Of a stretch of DNA of 64,000 bases, positions 26,752 through 36,493 are shown one piece after another; the first letter of the stretch is position 1, and each line of letters opens with the position of its first letter. The notes under the pieces were generated by a model, which was given only the letters and a program-made list of their open reading frames with translations, did no database searches and was not told where the DNA came from. This DNA is from Rhodocyclaceae bacterium. Lineage in GTDB: Bacteria; Pseudomonadota; Gammaproteobacteria; Burkholderiales; CAIKXV01. The position numbers were made by a program, and so were the translations under genes. The stretch lies in the NCBI GenBank assembly GCA_020248265.1, contig JADCHX010000017.1:1-64000 (forward strand). The letters run 5' to 3'.

Positions 26752-27654
26752 ATGTCTGCCGATGCGGCGGGTTTCGAGGCGTGGATGCGCGCCCATCAGG
26801 CGCTCGCAGAGCGGGCGCTGGATCGGGTGCTGCCCGACGCCGGGCATGCGCCTGCAAGGCTGCATGCTGCGATGCGCTATGCCGCATCGGGCGGTGGCAA
26901 GCGCGTGCGGCCACTGCTTGCCTTTGCCGCAGCAGACGTGGTGCAGGCACCGGTCGAGCGCGTCGCCCTGGCCGGGGCTGCGGTCGAACTGATCCATGCT
27001 TACTCGCTGGTGCACGATGACATGCCCTGCATGGACGACGACACGCTGCGGCGCGGCAAGCCGACCGTCCATGTGCAGTACGACGAGGCAACGGCACTGC
27101 TGGTCGGCGATGCCCTGCAGAGCCTGGCGTTCCAGGTGCTCTCCGAACAGCCGCTCGCAGACGATCCGGCCCGCCAGCTCGAAATGGTCCGGCTGCTGGC
27201 ACAGGCGTCCGGTTCGCGCGGCATGGCCGGGGGGCAGGCAATCGATCTGGCAGCGGTCGGTGGAACGCTCGACGTCGCCGAACTCGAATTCATGCATGTC
27301 CACAAGACCGGTGCGCTGATACGATGTGCGACACTGTTGGGGGCGCTGTGCGGACGTCCGCTGGACGAGGCAGAGCGCGCTCATCTCGATCGTTTCGCGA
27401 AGGCGATCGGGCTCGCTTTCCAGGTGGTCGATGACCTGCTCGATGCCGAAGCAAGCACGGCCACCCTGGGCAAGACGGCGGGCAAGGACGCCGAAGCGAA
27501 CAAGCCGACCTACGTCACCGTACTCGGCCTGCGCGCTGCGAAGGAATGGGCGCGCGACCTGCGCGCACAGGCGGATGACGCGCTTGCTCCGCTCGGTCCG
27601 GGCGCTGCCCGACTCGGCCAGCTGGCCGATTTCATCGTGAAGAGACAATTTTGA
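26752..27654 (+). CDS. ispA: Farnesyl/geranyl diphosphate synthase
   Basis: 300 aa. Condenses isopentenyl diphosphate with DMAPP/GPP to farnesyl diphosphate. First aspartate-rich motif DDMPCMDDD (89-97), [10 protein letters not shown] (47-56) upstream, second motif DDLLD in the C-terminal third. Start ATG 26752; the frame upstream is open but unlike the family. It overlaps the dxs start by 4 bases, so the isoprenoid steps are coupled in translation. Confidence 0.94.
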   Translation: MSADAAGFEAWMRAHQALAERALDRVLPDAGHAPARLHAAMRYAASGGGKRVRPLLAFAAADVVQAPVERVALAGAAVELIHAYSLVHDDMPCMDDDTLRRGKPTVHVQYDEATALLVGDALQSLAFQVLSEQPLADDPARQLEMVRLLAQASGSRGMAGGQAIDLAAVGGTLDVAELEFMHVHKTGALIRCATLLGALCGRPLDEAERAHLDRFAKAIGLAFQVVDDLLDAEASTATLGKTAGKDAEANKPTYVTVLGLRAAKEWARDLRAQADDALAPLGPGAARLGQLADFIVKRQF

Positions 27655-29519
27655 ACAAGCCGCACGAAGTCTTCGAACTGCTCGGCCGGATCGAAAGCCC
27701 GGCAGACCTGCGCACGCTCGATCGCCGCCAGTTGCCGCAACTCTGCAACGAGCTGCGCGAGTTCCTGCTGCAGTCGGTGTCGCGCACCGGGGGCCACCTG
27801 TCCTCTAACCTCGGTACGGTCGAGCTCACGGTCGCGCTGCACTATGTGTTCAATACCCCCGACGACCGGCTGGTGTGGGACGTGGGGCACCAGACCTACG
27901 CGCACAAGGTGCTGACCGGCCGGCGTGCGGGCATGGATCGGCTGCGCATGCGTGGCGGCATCGCCGGATTCCCGCGTCGGGACGAGAGCGAGTACGACAC
28001 GTTCGGCGTCGCGCATTCGTCTACCTCGATCAGTGCCGCGCTCGGCATGGCCGTGGCGGCACGCCGCATGAACGAACCGCGGCGGGTGGTGGCGATCATC
28101 GGCGATGGTGCGATGTCCGCCGGCCTCGCTTTCGAGGCGCTGAACAACGCCGAGTCGGCCGAATGCGACCTGCTGGTGATCCTGAACGACAACGACATGT
28201 CGATCTCGCAGCCGGTCGGGGCCCTGCACAACTACCTGGCGCGGCTGATGTCCGGGCGCTTCTACACCGCGGCGCGCCGTGCCGGCGAGAAAGTGCTGTC
28301 GGCCGCACCGGGCATGCTTGAACTGGCCAAGCGCGCAGAGGAGCACGTGAAGGGCATGCTCCTGCCGGGCACGCTGTTCGAGGAGTTCGGCTTCAACTAC
28401 CTCGGTCCGGTCGACGGGCATGACGTCGACACGCTCACGAGCACGCTGCACAACCTGCGCAACCTGCGCGGCCTGCAGTTCCTGCACGTGGTGACGCGCA
28501 AGGGCAAGGGATACTCTCCGGCCGAGGTCGACCCGATCCAGTATCACGGGGTGTCGAAGTTCGACCCGGTGGCCGGCATCGTCGCGAAGGCGGCTCCGGT
28601 CCCGGCACCGGTCCCGGGCTACACGCAGGTGTTCGGCGACTGGCTGTGCGACATGGCCGCCACCGACCCACGTCTGGTCGGCATCACGCCGGCGATGCGT
28701 GAAGGCTCCGGCCTGGTGCGCTTCTCGCGCGAGTACCCCGACCGTTATTTCGACGTGGGGATCGCGGAGCAGCACGCAGTGACCTTCGGAGCTGGCCTGG
28801 CCTGCGACGGCATGAAGCCGGTAGTTGCGATCTACTCGACCTTCCTGCAGCGCGGCTACGATCAGCTGGTGCATGACGTGGCCATCCAGAACCTCCCGGT
28901 GCTGTTCGCGATCGACCGGGGCGGCCTGGTCGGGGCCGATGGCCCGACCCACCACGGTTCGTTCGACCTGTCGTTCCTGCGCTGCGTGCCGAACCTCACC
29001 GTGATGGTGCCCTCGGACGAAAACGAGACGCGGCAGATGCTGTACACCGCCTGGACCCTCGATACGCCGACGGCGGTACGCTATCCGCGCGGCAACGGCC
29101 CCGGTGTCCCGGTCGAGTCGAAGATGGCCGCGCTCCCGGTCGGCAAGGGCGAGGTGCGGCGCCGCGGCAGCGACGTGGCCTTCCTGGCCTTCGGCTCCAT
29201 GGTAGCGCCCTGCCTGAAGGCGGCCGAGGTGCTCGACGCCACCGTGGCGAACATGCGCTACGTGAAGCCGCTCGACGTCGAACTGGTGCGCGAGCTCGCC
29301 GCCAGCCATCGCGTGCTGGTCACGGTGGAAGAGAATGTCGTGATGGGAGGCGCTGGCAGTGCAGTGCTCGAGGCTCTCGCCGCCATCGGATGGTCGGGCA
29401 AGACGATCCAGCTCGGCCTTCCTGACAGCTTCGTCGAGCACGGAGACCCGGCCGGCCTCCTCAAGGAGTGCGGGTTGGACAGCGAGGGCATCCTTGGGCA
29501 GGTCCGGGCGCGCATGTAG
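27651..29519 (+). CDS. dxs: 1-deoxy-D-xylulose-5-phosphate synthase
   Basis: 622 aa. Thiamine-diphosphate enzyme making DXP from pyruvate and glyceraldehyde 3-phosphate, the entry of the MEP pathway. [19 protein letters not shown] and the ThDP motif [18 protein letters not shown] are present, and the transketolase-like second half has [12 protein letters not shown]. The start is TTG at 27651, overlapping the ispA stop (TTGA), a rare start consistent with coupling. Normal length. Confidence 0.96.
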   Translation: MNKPHEVFELLGRIESPADLRTLDRRQLPQLCNELREFLLQSVSRTGGHLSSNLGTVELTVALHYVFNTPDDRLVWDVGHQTYAHKVLTGRRAGMDRLRMRGGIAGFPRRDESEYDTFGVAHSSTSISAALGMAVAARRMNEPRRVVAIIGDGAMSAGLAFEALNNAESAECDLLVILNDNDMSISQPVGALHNYLARLMSGRFYTAARRAGEKVLSAAPGMLELAKRAEEHVKGMLLPGTLFEEFGFNYLGPVDGHDVDTLTSTLHNLRNLRGLQFLHVVTRKGKGYSPAEVDPIQYHGVSKFDPVAGIVAKAAPVPAPVPGYTQVFGDWLCDMAATDPRLVGITPAMREGSGLVRFSREYPDRYFDVGIAEQHAVTFGAGLACDGMKPVVAIYSTFLQRGYDQLVHDVAIQNLPVLFAIDRGGLVGADGPTHHGSFDLSFLRCVPNLTVMVPSDENETRQMLYTAWTLDTPTAVRYPRGNGPGVPVESKMAALPVGKGEVRRRGSDVAFLAFGSMVAPCLKAAEVLDATVANMRYVKPLDVELVRELAASHRVLVTVEENVVMGGAGSAVLEALAAIGWSGKTIQLGLPDSFVEHGDPAGLLKECGLDSEGILGQVRARM

Positions 29520-29569
29520 CCTCGCGCTCCTTGCGACGTTCCAACGCGAAACATTCCGATCGGGCCGAA

Positions 29570-30220
29570 ATGAACGACCACCTGCCGAAGACGCCGAGCC
29601 TCACCGCCGAGGCGGATTCCGAAGTCGAGGGCGGCTACGAGAAGGTCGATCGTTACGATGCGACGACCACTGCCGAGCTTGCGAAGCATTTCGGCAAGGC
29701 GCTGGGCCTGATCGGTGAGGATCCCCAGCGCGAAGGGCTCTTGAAGACGCCCGAGCGCGCGGGCAAGGCGCTGCAGTTCCTCACCCATGGCTATGGACTG
29801 GATGCCACCACCATCCTGCGCTCGGCGATGTTCAAGGAAGACTATCGCGAGATGCTGATCGTCAAGGACATCGAGTTGTACTCGCTGTGCGAGCACCACA
29901 TGCTGCCGTTCTTCGGCAAGGCGCACATCGCCTACATCCCGAACGGCTACATCGTCGGCTTGTCGAAGCTGCCGCGCGTGGTCGATGTGTTCGCCCGCCG
30001 CCTGCAGGTGCAGGAGCGGCTCACCGTCCAGATCCGCGACTCGATCCAGTCGACGCTGAACCCCGCGGGCGTCGCGGTGGTGATCGAGGCCACGCACATG
30101 TGCATGGTGATGCGCGGCGTACAGAAGCAGAATTCCACCACCACGAGTTCCGCCTTTACCGGCGCCTTCGAGCAGGACACCACCCGCGCGGAGTTCCTGC
30201 GCCTGGTGATGTCGCGCTGA
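29570..30220 (+). CDS. folE: GTP cyclohydrolase I
   Basis: 216 aa. Converts GTP to dihydroneopterin triphosphate for folate. Zinc ligands are visible in LCEHHMLPF (Cys, His) and again in [34 protein letters not shown] is the family core. Start ATG 29570 (MNDHLPK). Lies 50 bases after dxs and 29 bases before ribBA, so the two GTP-consuming first steps of folate and riboflavin synthesis sit in one run. Confidence 0.94.
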   Translation: MNDHLPKTPSLTAEADSEVEGGYEKVDRYDATTTAELAKHFGKALGLIGEDPQREGLLKTPERAGKALQFLTHGYGLDATTILRSAMFKEDYREMLIVKDIELYSLCEHHMLPFFGKAHIAYIPNGYIVGLSKLPRVVDVFARRLQVQERLTVQIRDSIQSTLNPAGVAVVIEATHMCMVMRGVQKQNSTTTSSAFTGAFEQDTTRAEFLRLVMSR

Positions 30221-30249
30221 CTGGGTCCCAGCGGCCCGACCGAGAGACA

Positions 30250-31527
30250 ATGAAACAGACTGAACGGGCTGTACCGACGATTGCCCAGCGCATCGTCAAC
30301 GAAATCATCCCTGCCGTACGCGACGGGAAGATGGTGATACTGGTCGACGACGAAGACCGCGAGAATGAAGGCGACCTGTATGTCGCGGCGAGCCATGCGA
30401 CGCCCGAGGCCATCAGCTTCATGGCCTGCGAGGCACGCGGGCTCGTGTCTCTGGCGCTGACCGAAGACAGACTGCGCGAGCTGGGGCTGGCGCTGATCAC
30501 CGCCGACGAGGCGAACACCACGAAGTTCCGCACCGCGTTCGCGACGCCGATCGATGCGCGCGAGGGCGTCGGGTCCGGCATGTCGGCCCATGACCGTGCG
30601 CACACCATCAAGGTCGCACTCGACCCGGCGAGCGGTCCGTCCGACCTGATCCGCCCCGGCCGGCTGCAGACGCTGCGTGCGCAGACCGGCGGCGTACTCG
30701 CGCGTGCAGGGCACACCGAGGCCGCCGTCGACCTCGCGCGGCTGGCCGGCCTGCCGCCGGCAGGCGTGATCTGCGAGATCATGAATGAAGATGGAACGAT
30801 GGCGCGTACGCCGCAGCTCGAGGCGTTCTCGCAGCAGCACGGCATCCCGATCCTGCGCATCAGCGACCTGGCTGTCTGGCGGCGCTCGCAGCGCCAGATC
30901 CGGCGCAAGTCGCAGACGGTGCTGCCGACGCGCTACTTCGGCGAGTTCGAACTGATGGTGTACACCGACGAGCTCGAGACCAGCCTCTATGTCGTGATGA
31001 AGAAGGGCGAAGTGGCGACCGAAGAGCCGGTGCTCGTGCGGCTGCATTCGCAGTGCCTGACCGGCGACGTGTTCGGTTCGACCCGCTGCGACTGCGGCGA
31101 GCAGCTCGAACTGGCGATGCAGGAGATCGACCGTGAAGGGCGCGGCGCGATCGTTTACATGTTCGACGAGGGGCGTGGCATCGGCCTTGCGAACAAGATC
31201 CTCGCCTATGCGCTGCAGGACCAGGGCTACGACACGGTCGAGGCGAACCACAAGCTCGGTTTCGCGGCCGACCTGCGCGATTACACCGTCGGTGCACGCA
31301 TCCTGTTCGATCTCGGCGTACGCCGCCTGAAGCTGATGACGAACAATCCCGACAAGGTGCGCTCGGCCGAAGAGCAGGGTCTGATCGTCACCGAGCGCCG
31401 CCAGCTCGAAGTGCCGCCGCGGCCGGCCAACCGCCGGTACATGGAGACCAAGCAGACCAAGTTCGGCCACCTGCTGTCGATGGTCGGCGAGGCGCGCGAT
31501 CCCGAAGGCACCCCGGGCGGGCAGTGA
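30250..31527 (+). CDS. ribBA: Bifunctional 3,4-dihydroxy-2-butanone-4-phosphate synthase / GTP cyclohydrolase II family protein
   Basis: 425 aa. The RibB half spans residues 1 to about 210 (VDDEDRENEGDLY, MNEDGTMARTP). The RibA-like half starts near 215 and contains the zinc cysteine set GDVFGSTRCDCGEQL and EGRGIGL. Both early riboflavin-pathway activities look intact. Start ATG 30250. No FMN riboswitch is possible in the 29-base leader, so control is likely from an upstream promoter. Some betaproteobacterial RibBA proteins have a degraded RibA half, but the Cys motif here is complete. Confidence 0.93.
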   Translation: MKQTERAVPTIAQRIVNEIIPAVRDGKMVILVDDEDRENEGDLYVAASHATPEAISFMACEARGLVSLALTEDRLRELGLALITADEANTTKFRTAFATPIDAREGVGSGMSAHDRAHTIKVALDPASGPSDLIRPGRLQTLRAQTGGVLARAGHTEAAVDLARLAGLPPAGVICEIMNEDGTMARTPQLEAFSQQHGIPILRISDLAVWRRSQRQIRRKSQTVLPTRYFGEFELMVYTDELETSLYVVMKKGEVATEEPVLVRLHSQCLTGDVFGSTRCDCGEQLELAMQEIDREGRGAIVYMFDEGRGIGLANKILAYALQDQGYDTVEANHKLGFAADLRDYTVGARILFDLGVRRLKLMTNNPDKVRSAEEQGLIVTERRQLEVPPRPANRRYMETKQTKFGHLLSMVGEARDPEGTPGGQ

Positions 31528-31530
31528 GTC

Positions 31531-31553
31531 CCGGCCGCGTCGGTCGCGGCCGG
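31531..31553 (+). terminator. Hairpin after ribBA
   Basis: CCGGCCGCG and CGCGGCCGG form a perfect 9-bp stem with a 5-base loop, 4 bases after the ribBA stop. It lacks a T-run; a plausible pause or termination structure. Confidence 0.4.
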
Positions 31554-31605
31554 ATGCTGACGGAATCCTCATGTATCGAGCGGCCGTCGCTCGCCCGGCA
31601 GTGGC

Positions 31606-31611
31606 TATAAT
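31606..31611 (+). promoter_or_regulatory. Candidate -10 element for the CBS-domain gene
   Basis: Perfect TATAAT 69 bases before the CBS-protein ATG in an otherwise non-coding gap after the ribBA hairpin. No clear -35. Confidence 0.4.
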
Positions 31612-31679
31612 TTGCGCTTCTGCGCCCGGGCGCAGCTTGCGAATCGCGGACGGCCACGGCGGCCTGGAGGGATGTGGCG

Positions 31680-32129
31680 ATGATCACCATCAAGCAGTTG
31701 CTGGCCTCGAAGTCATCCGAGCTTTTCACCATCTCGGCCGACGACACGGTGACCACGGCACTGGCGATCCTCTCGGCCCGGCGCATCGGCGCCCTGATGG
31801 TGATGGAAGGTACATCGCTGGTGGGCATCCTGTCGGAACGCGACTGTGCGCTGAAGGTGGCGCTGCCCGGCCGTCGTGCAGAAGAGACGCGCGTGAGCGA
31901 GATCATGACGCGTACCGTGATCACGGTGGGGCCGACGCAGCCCCTGGAAGACTGCATGCAGCAGATGACCGAACGCGACATCCGCCATCTGCCAGTGATC
32001 GATGACGGACGGGTAGTCGGGATGATCTCGATCGGCGACGTGGTGAAAGAGACGCTGAAGCAGCAGCGTTACCTGATCCAGCAGCTCGAGTCGTACATCC
32101 GTGGTGCGTACACGGGCGGGCTGCGCTGA
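31680..32129 (+). CDS. CBS-domain pair protein
   Basis: 149 aa consisting of two CBS motifs (residues about 5-60 and 72-125) and a short helical tail. Such stand-alone CBS pairs bind adenine nucleotides or similar ligands and act as regulatory modules; the partner is unknown. Signatures are LVGILSERDCALKVA and RHLPVIDDGRVVGMISIGDVVK. ATG 31680 is 8 bases after GGAGGG; a GTG at 31674 is in frame but too close to it. Convergent with the efflux operon. Confidence 0.88.
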   Translation: MITIKQLLASKSSELFTISADDTVTTALAILSARRIGALMVMEGTSLVGILSERDCALKVALPGRRAEETRVSEIMTRTVITVGPTQPLEDCMQQMTERDIRHLPVIDDGRVVGMISIGDVVKETLKQQRYLIQQLESYIRGAYTGGLR

Positions 32130-32177
32130 GGCAAGCCGCTGCGGCGGCGGCCCGGTATTGCCCGGTCCCGCCGAGGG

Positions 32178-35100
32178 TCACGGCACGGCGGCCGGCGCAT
32201 CCTGTGGCCTGCCGCCGGCTGGCGACGCGCTCCTGCCACGCCACAGCCGGGACATCCACTGCACCGCGTCGTCGACGTAGGTGAACACCACCGGGATAAC
32301 CAGCAGCGACAGCAGCGTGCCGGTGACCAGTCCGCCGATCACTGCGATCGCCATCGGCGAGCGGAAGCTCGGGTCCACGCCCATGCCGATCGCGATCGGC
32401 AGCATGCCCGCACCCATCGCGATCGTGGTCATGACGATCGGCCGCGCACGCTTGCGGCACGCGTCCATCAGCGCTTCGAAGCGGCCGAGGCCGTGCTCCC
32501 TGCGCGCGATGATCGCGTAGTCGATCAGCAGGATCGAGTTCTTCGTCGTGATGCCCATCAGCATTACCAGCCCGATCAGGCTCGGCATCGAGAAGCTGCT
32601 GTTGGCTGCGAGCAGGGCGATGAACGCGCCGCCGATGGACAGCGGCAGCGCCGCCAGGATCGTCACCGGCTGGAAGAAATCCTTGAACAGCAGGACCAGC
32701 ACGATGTAGATGCACAGCACCCCGGTGAGCATCGCCAGGCCGAAGCTGGCGAACAGTTCGGCCATCACCTCCGCGTCGCCGATACTCGCCTGCGTCACCC
32801 CGGGCGGCAGCGCAGCCAGGCTGGGCAGCTTCTCCACTGCGGCCACCACGTCGCCGAGCGGCACGTTGTTCAATTCGATCGACAGGTTGATGTTGCGCAG
32901 GCGGTCGTAGCGGTTGATGATCGCCGGGCCACTCTCCAGGACGAGATCGGCGATGGCATCGATGCGTACCGGGCCGTCGCGGCCGGGCACGGTCAGCTGC
33001 GACAGCAGCGCAAGGTCCTGGCGCGCTGTATCCGGCAGCCGCACCACGATCGGGACCTGCCGCTGCGCCAGGTTCATCTTCGGCAGCGCGAGGTCATAGT
33101 CGCCGAGCGTGGCGATGCGCAGCGTGTCGGCGATCGTGGTCGAGTCGACGCCGGCATCGGCCGCGCGTGCGAAGTCCGGCCGCACCACGAGCTCCGGGCG
33201 GATCAGGCTGGAACTGGAGGTGACGCCGCCTATACCCGGGATGGAGCGGATGTCGCGCTCGACCTCGCGCGCCGCGGCCAGCAGCGCGGCGCCGTCGTCG
33301 CCCGCCAGCACCAGCACGTACTTCTCGCCGGATCCGCCCAGGCCGACGGTCACCCGCGCGCCCGGCAGTGCCGACAGCCGGTCGCGCAGGTCGGCCTCGA
33401 TGGCCTGCTTGCTGGTGCCGCTGCGCTCCTGCCGCGGCGTGACGTTGATGTTCAGCGTCGCCTTGCGCGCCTCGGCCGCGCCGCCCGGCGCGAACGGGTC
33501 GGAGCCGGCGCTGCCGCCGCCGATCGTGGTGTAGACGAGCTTCACATGCGTATTGCCGCTGACCAGCAGGCGTGCTCGCTCGGCCGTGGCGAACGTGTCC
33601 TCGAAGCGCGAACCGGGCGGAAGCTCGACCTGCACCTGCGTCTGCGACAGGTCGTCCGGCGGGATGAAGCCGGTGGGCAGCAGCGGGATCAGCGCGATCG
33701 AGCCGGCGAAGAACAGCGCGGCGGCGACGGTCGTCGCCAGCCGGTGGCGCACGCACCAGGCCGTCGCGCGCAGGTAGACACGCATCAGGCGGCCTTCCGG
33801 ATGCGCCTTGTCCGGCGTACGCAGCATGTAGGCGGCCATCATCGGCGTGAGCATGCGCGCGACGACCAGCGAGGCGAACACCGCCAGCACGGCGGTCCAG
33901 CCGAACTGCTTGAAGAACTTGCCGGCGACGCCGCTCATGAAGGCGGTCGGCAGGAACACCGCGATCAGCGTGAAGGTGGTCGCGATCACCGCGAGGCCGA
34001 TCTCGTCGGCGGCTTCCATCGCGGCCTGGTAAGGCGTCTTGCCCATGCGCAGGTGGCGCATGATGTTCTCGATCTCGACGATGGCATCGTCGACCAGCAC
34101 GCCCACCACCAGCGACAGGCTGAGCAGGGTGACGGTGTTGATCGTGAAGCCCAGCCACCACATGCCGAGGAAGGTCGGGATGGCCGACATCGGCAGCGCC
34201 ACCGCCGAGACGAAGGTGGCCCGCCAGTCGCGCAGGAACAGCCAGACCACGATGACCGCGAGCAGGGCGCCCTCCATCAGAAGCCACATCGAGCCTTCGT
34301 AGCTCTCCTGCACGAAGTCGACGAAGTTGAACGACTCGGTGACGGTGATGTCCGGGTGGACTGCCTTGAGCTGTTCGATGCGTTCGCGCACGCCACGCGC
34401 GACCCCTACCTCGCTCTCGCCGCGCGCCTTCGTCACCTCGAAGCCGACCACCGGACGGCCGTCCAGCAGCGCGGCCGAGCGGCGTTCGCCGATCGTGTCG
34501 CTGACCTTCGCCAACTGGTCCAGACGCACCCGGCGCCCGCCCGCCAGCGAGATCTCGATCGCCGCGAGTTCCTCCGCCGAGCGTACGGTTGCCAGCGTGC
34601 GCACCGCCTGTTCGCCGCCGCCCAGGTCGATGCGCCCGCCCGAGAGCTCGCGCTGCAGCTGGCGCAGGCCGCGCGACACTTCCGCCGCCGTCGCGTTCAG
34701 CGCGAGCAGCCGAGCGGGGTCGAGCTCGACCCGCACTTCCCGCGACACGCCGCCGACCCGTGCGACGCCGCCGACGCCCCGTACCGCCAGCAGGGCCTTG
34801 GACGCCTCGTTGTCGACGAACCAGGAGAGCGCCTCCTCGTCCATGCGCGATGACGCAACCGTGTAGGTGAGGATCGGCACGCCGGAGATGTTCAGCTTGG
34901 AGATCACCGGGTCGCGCAGGTCGGCCGGCAGCTCCGCACGGATCCGGTTCACCGCGTCGCGCGTCTCGTCGAGCGCCTCCTGCACCGGCTTCTCGAGGCG
35001 GAACTCGACGCTGATGGTGACGGCGCCATCCTGCAGCGTCGAATAGATGTGCTTCACGCCCTGCACGCTGGCGACCGAGTTCTCGATCTTGCGCGCGACC

Positions 35101-35285
35101 TCGGTCTCGAGCTGGCCGGGGCCTGCACCGGGCAGCGAGGCGGTGACGATGATCGTCGGCAGCTCGATGTCCGGGAAGTTCTGGATCTTCATCGCCTTGA
35201 AGCCGGCGAGCCCGGCGAGGGTGAGCAGCACGAACAGCATCACCGTCGGGATGGGATTGCGGATCGACCATGCGGACACGTTCAT
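32178..35285 (-). CDS. RND-family efflux transporter permease subunit
   Basis: 1035 aa, the usual size for AcrB/MexB-type permeases. Twelve transmembrane helices with two large periplasmic loops. The proton-relay aspartates are in helix 4 (VGVLVDDAIVEIENIMRH). N-terminal SIRNPIPTVMLFVLL is typical of the HAE-1/MdtB-like group. Exports toxic compounds or metabolites driven by the proton gradient. It is the last gene of tetR-omp-mfp-rnd; its ATG overlaps the adaptor stop by 4 bases. The substrate is unknown. Confidence 0.95.
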   Translation of the reverse strand: MNVSAWSIRNPIPTVMLFVLLTLAGLAGFKAMKIQNFPDIELPTIIVTASLPGAGPGQLETEVARKIENSVASVQGVKHIYSTLQDGAVTISVEFRLEKPVQEALDETRDAVNRIRAELPADLRDPVISKLNISGVPILTYTVASSRMDEEALSWFVDNEASKALLAVRGVGGVARVGGVSREVRVELDPARLLALNATAAEVSRGLRQLQRELSGGRIDLGGGEQAVRTLATVRSAEELAAIEISLAGGRRVRLDQLAKVSDTIGERRSAALLDGRPVVGFEVTKARGESEVGVARGVRERIEQLKAVHPDITVTESFNFVDFVQESYEGSMWLLMEGALLAVIVVWLFLRDWRATFVSAVALPMSAIPTFLGMWWLGFTINTVTLLSLSLVVGVLVDDAIVEIENIMRHLRMGKTPYQAAMEAADEIGLAVIATTFTLIAVFLPTAFMSGVAGKFFKQFGWTAVLAVFASLVVARMLTPMMAAYMLRTPDKAHPEGRLMRVYLRATAWCVRHRLATTVAAALFFAGSIALIPLLPTGFIPPDDLSQTQVQVELPPGSRFEDTFATAERARLLVSGNTHVKLVYTTIGGGSAGSDPFAPGGAAEARKATLNINVTPRQERSGTSKQAIEADLRDRLSALPGARVTVGLGGSGEKYVLVLAGDDGAALLAAAREVERDIRSIPGIGGVTSSSSLIRPELVVRPDFARAADAGVDSTTIADTLRIATLGDYDLALPKMNLAQRQVPIVVRLPDTARQDLALLSQLTVPGRDGPVRIDAIADLVLESGPAIINRYDRLRNINLSIELNNVPLGDVVAAVEKLPSLAALPPGVTQASIGDAEVMAELFASFGLAMLTGVLCIYIVLVLLFKDFFQPVTILAALPLSIGGAFIALLAANSSFSMPSLIGLVMLMGITTKNSILLIDYAIIARREHGLGRFEALMDACRKRARPIVMTTIAMGAGMLPIAIGMGVDPSFRSPMAIAVIGGLVTGTLLSLLVIPVVFTYVDDAVQWMSRLWRGRSASPAGGRPQDAPAAVP

Positions 35286-36493
35286 TTCGGCGCTCCGGCC
35301 GCGGCACCTGCCTTCGCGGCATCCTTCGCCGGCGTGTCGACGATGCGTACCAGGTCGCCGTCGGCGAGGAACGCCACGCCGTTGCGCACGACGCGCACAC
35401 CCTCGGCAAGGCCGCGCAGCACTTCGACCCGGTCGCCTTCGCGCCGCCCGGTGTCGATCTTCAGCTGCACCACCCGGCCGTCGTCGCCGACGCGGTAGGC
35501 ATAGGTGAAGCCTTCGCGCAGCAGCACCGCCGACTGCGGCAGGGTCAGCGCGCGGCTCGCGCCCATGTCGATCTCGCCGCGCACGAACATCCCCGGCCGC
35601 AGCAGCGTCGGCGCGGGCTTCAGGTCGACGTAGACCAACGCGTTGCGCGAGGTGCCGTCGACCGTCGGGCCGACCATGCGTACCCGGCCCTCCACCGTGT
35701 CGCCCGCTGGCGTCACCACCCTAACCGCCTGGCCCGTGCGTACCCGGTGCAGTTGCGCGGCCGGCACCTCGCCGCGCCATTCCAGGCGGCCCTGGCGTAT
35801 CAGCCGGAACAGTTCCTGCCCCGGGGCTGCGACAGCCCCGACCGTGGCGGTGCGCGAGGAGACGATGCCGTCGTCCGGGGCCTCGACGCGCGTGTGCCTC
35901 AGCCGCAACTCCTGCGACTGCACCTGGGCGCGGGCTGCGTCCACCCGTGCCTTTGCGGTCGCCTCGGCGGTCAGGAACTGGCCGACCTGCTGGCTCGAGA
36001 GGGCACCGCTCGCCTGCACCTGGCGTGCGCGGTCGGCATTGGCCTTTGCTTCCGCAAAGGAGGCCTCTGCCTCGGCCAGCGTCGCGCGCTGCAGCGCGAG
36101 TTCCGCCTGTACCGTCTCGGCGGAGAACACCGCGAGCAGCGCGCCGCGGCGCACGGCATCGCCGACGTTGACCTGCACCTCGGTCAACCGCAGCCCGCTC
36201 ACTTCGCTGCCGATCACCGCTTCCTGCCAGGCTGCGACGTTGCCGTTGGCACCGATGCGCATCTGCAGTTCGCGCACCTCGGGCAGCACCGTCTCGACGG
36301 TCAGCGACGGGCGCTGGCCGGTTGTCTTGCCCGGCGTCTTCTCGGCGGCTTCGCCCGGAGCCACGGTCGATGCCGCAAGGACGGCCGCGCACAGTGCGAA
36401 AAGCGTACCGGCGATGCGTGGCAACCAGCTGCGCTCGGGTGATCGCGCCCGGATGCCGGGGACGGTGCCTGGGACGGGGAGAGGGCTGCTCAT
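35282..36493 (-). CDS. RND efflux periplasmic adaptor subunit
   Basis: 403 aa, membrane-fusion protein. N-terminal signal or anchor at about residues 23-45, then beta-barrel/lipoyl/alpha-hairpin order with the coiled-coil arm (AELALQRATLAEAEASFAEAKANADRAR) and the returning lipoyl half (LRHTRVEAPDDGIVSSRTATVGAV). It bridges the inner-membrane pump and the outer-membrane channel. Start ATG 36493, overlapping the stop of the outer-membrane gene by 4 bases. Confidence 0.92.
   Translation of the reverse strand: MSSPLPVPGTVPGIRARSPERSWLPRIAGTLFALCAAVLAASTVAPGEAAEKTPGKTTGQRPSLTVETVLPEVRELQMRIGANGNVAAWQEAVIGSEVSGLRLTEVQVNVGDAVRRGALLAVFSAETVQAELALQRATLAEAEASFAEAKANADRARQVQASGALSSQQVGQFLTAEATAKARVDAARAQVQSQELRLRHTRVEAPDDGIVSSRTATVGAVAAPGQELFRLIRQGRLEWRGEVPAAQLHRVRTGQAVRVVTPAGDTVEGRVRMVGPTVDGTSRNALVYVDLKPAPTLLRPGMFVRGEIDMGASRALTLPQSAVLLREGFTYAYRVGDDGRVVQLKIDTGRREGDRVEVLRGLAEGVRVVRNGVAFLADGDLVRIVDTPAKDAAKAGAAAGAPK

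Noticed and set aside
27510-29441. Minus-strand frame opposite ispA/dxs
   Set aside because: Both sense genes are complete and highly conserved; the antisense frame is His/Arg-rich filler.
30221-30249. FMN riboswitch before ribBA
   Set aside because: Only 29 bases separate folE and ribBA, too few for the element.
32493-34853. Plus-strand frame opposite the RND permease
   Set aside because: Spans an intact permease on the other strand and has no recognisable similarity.
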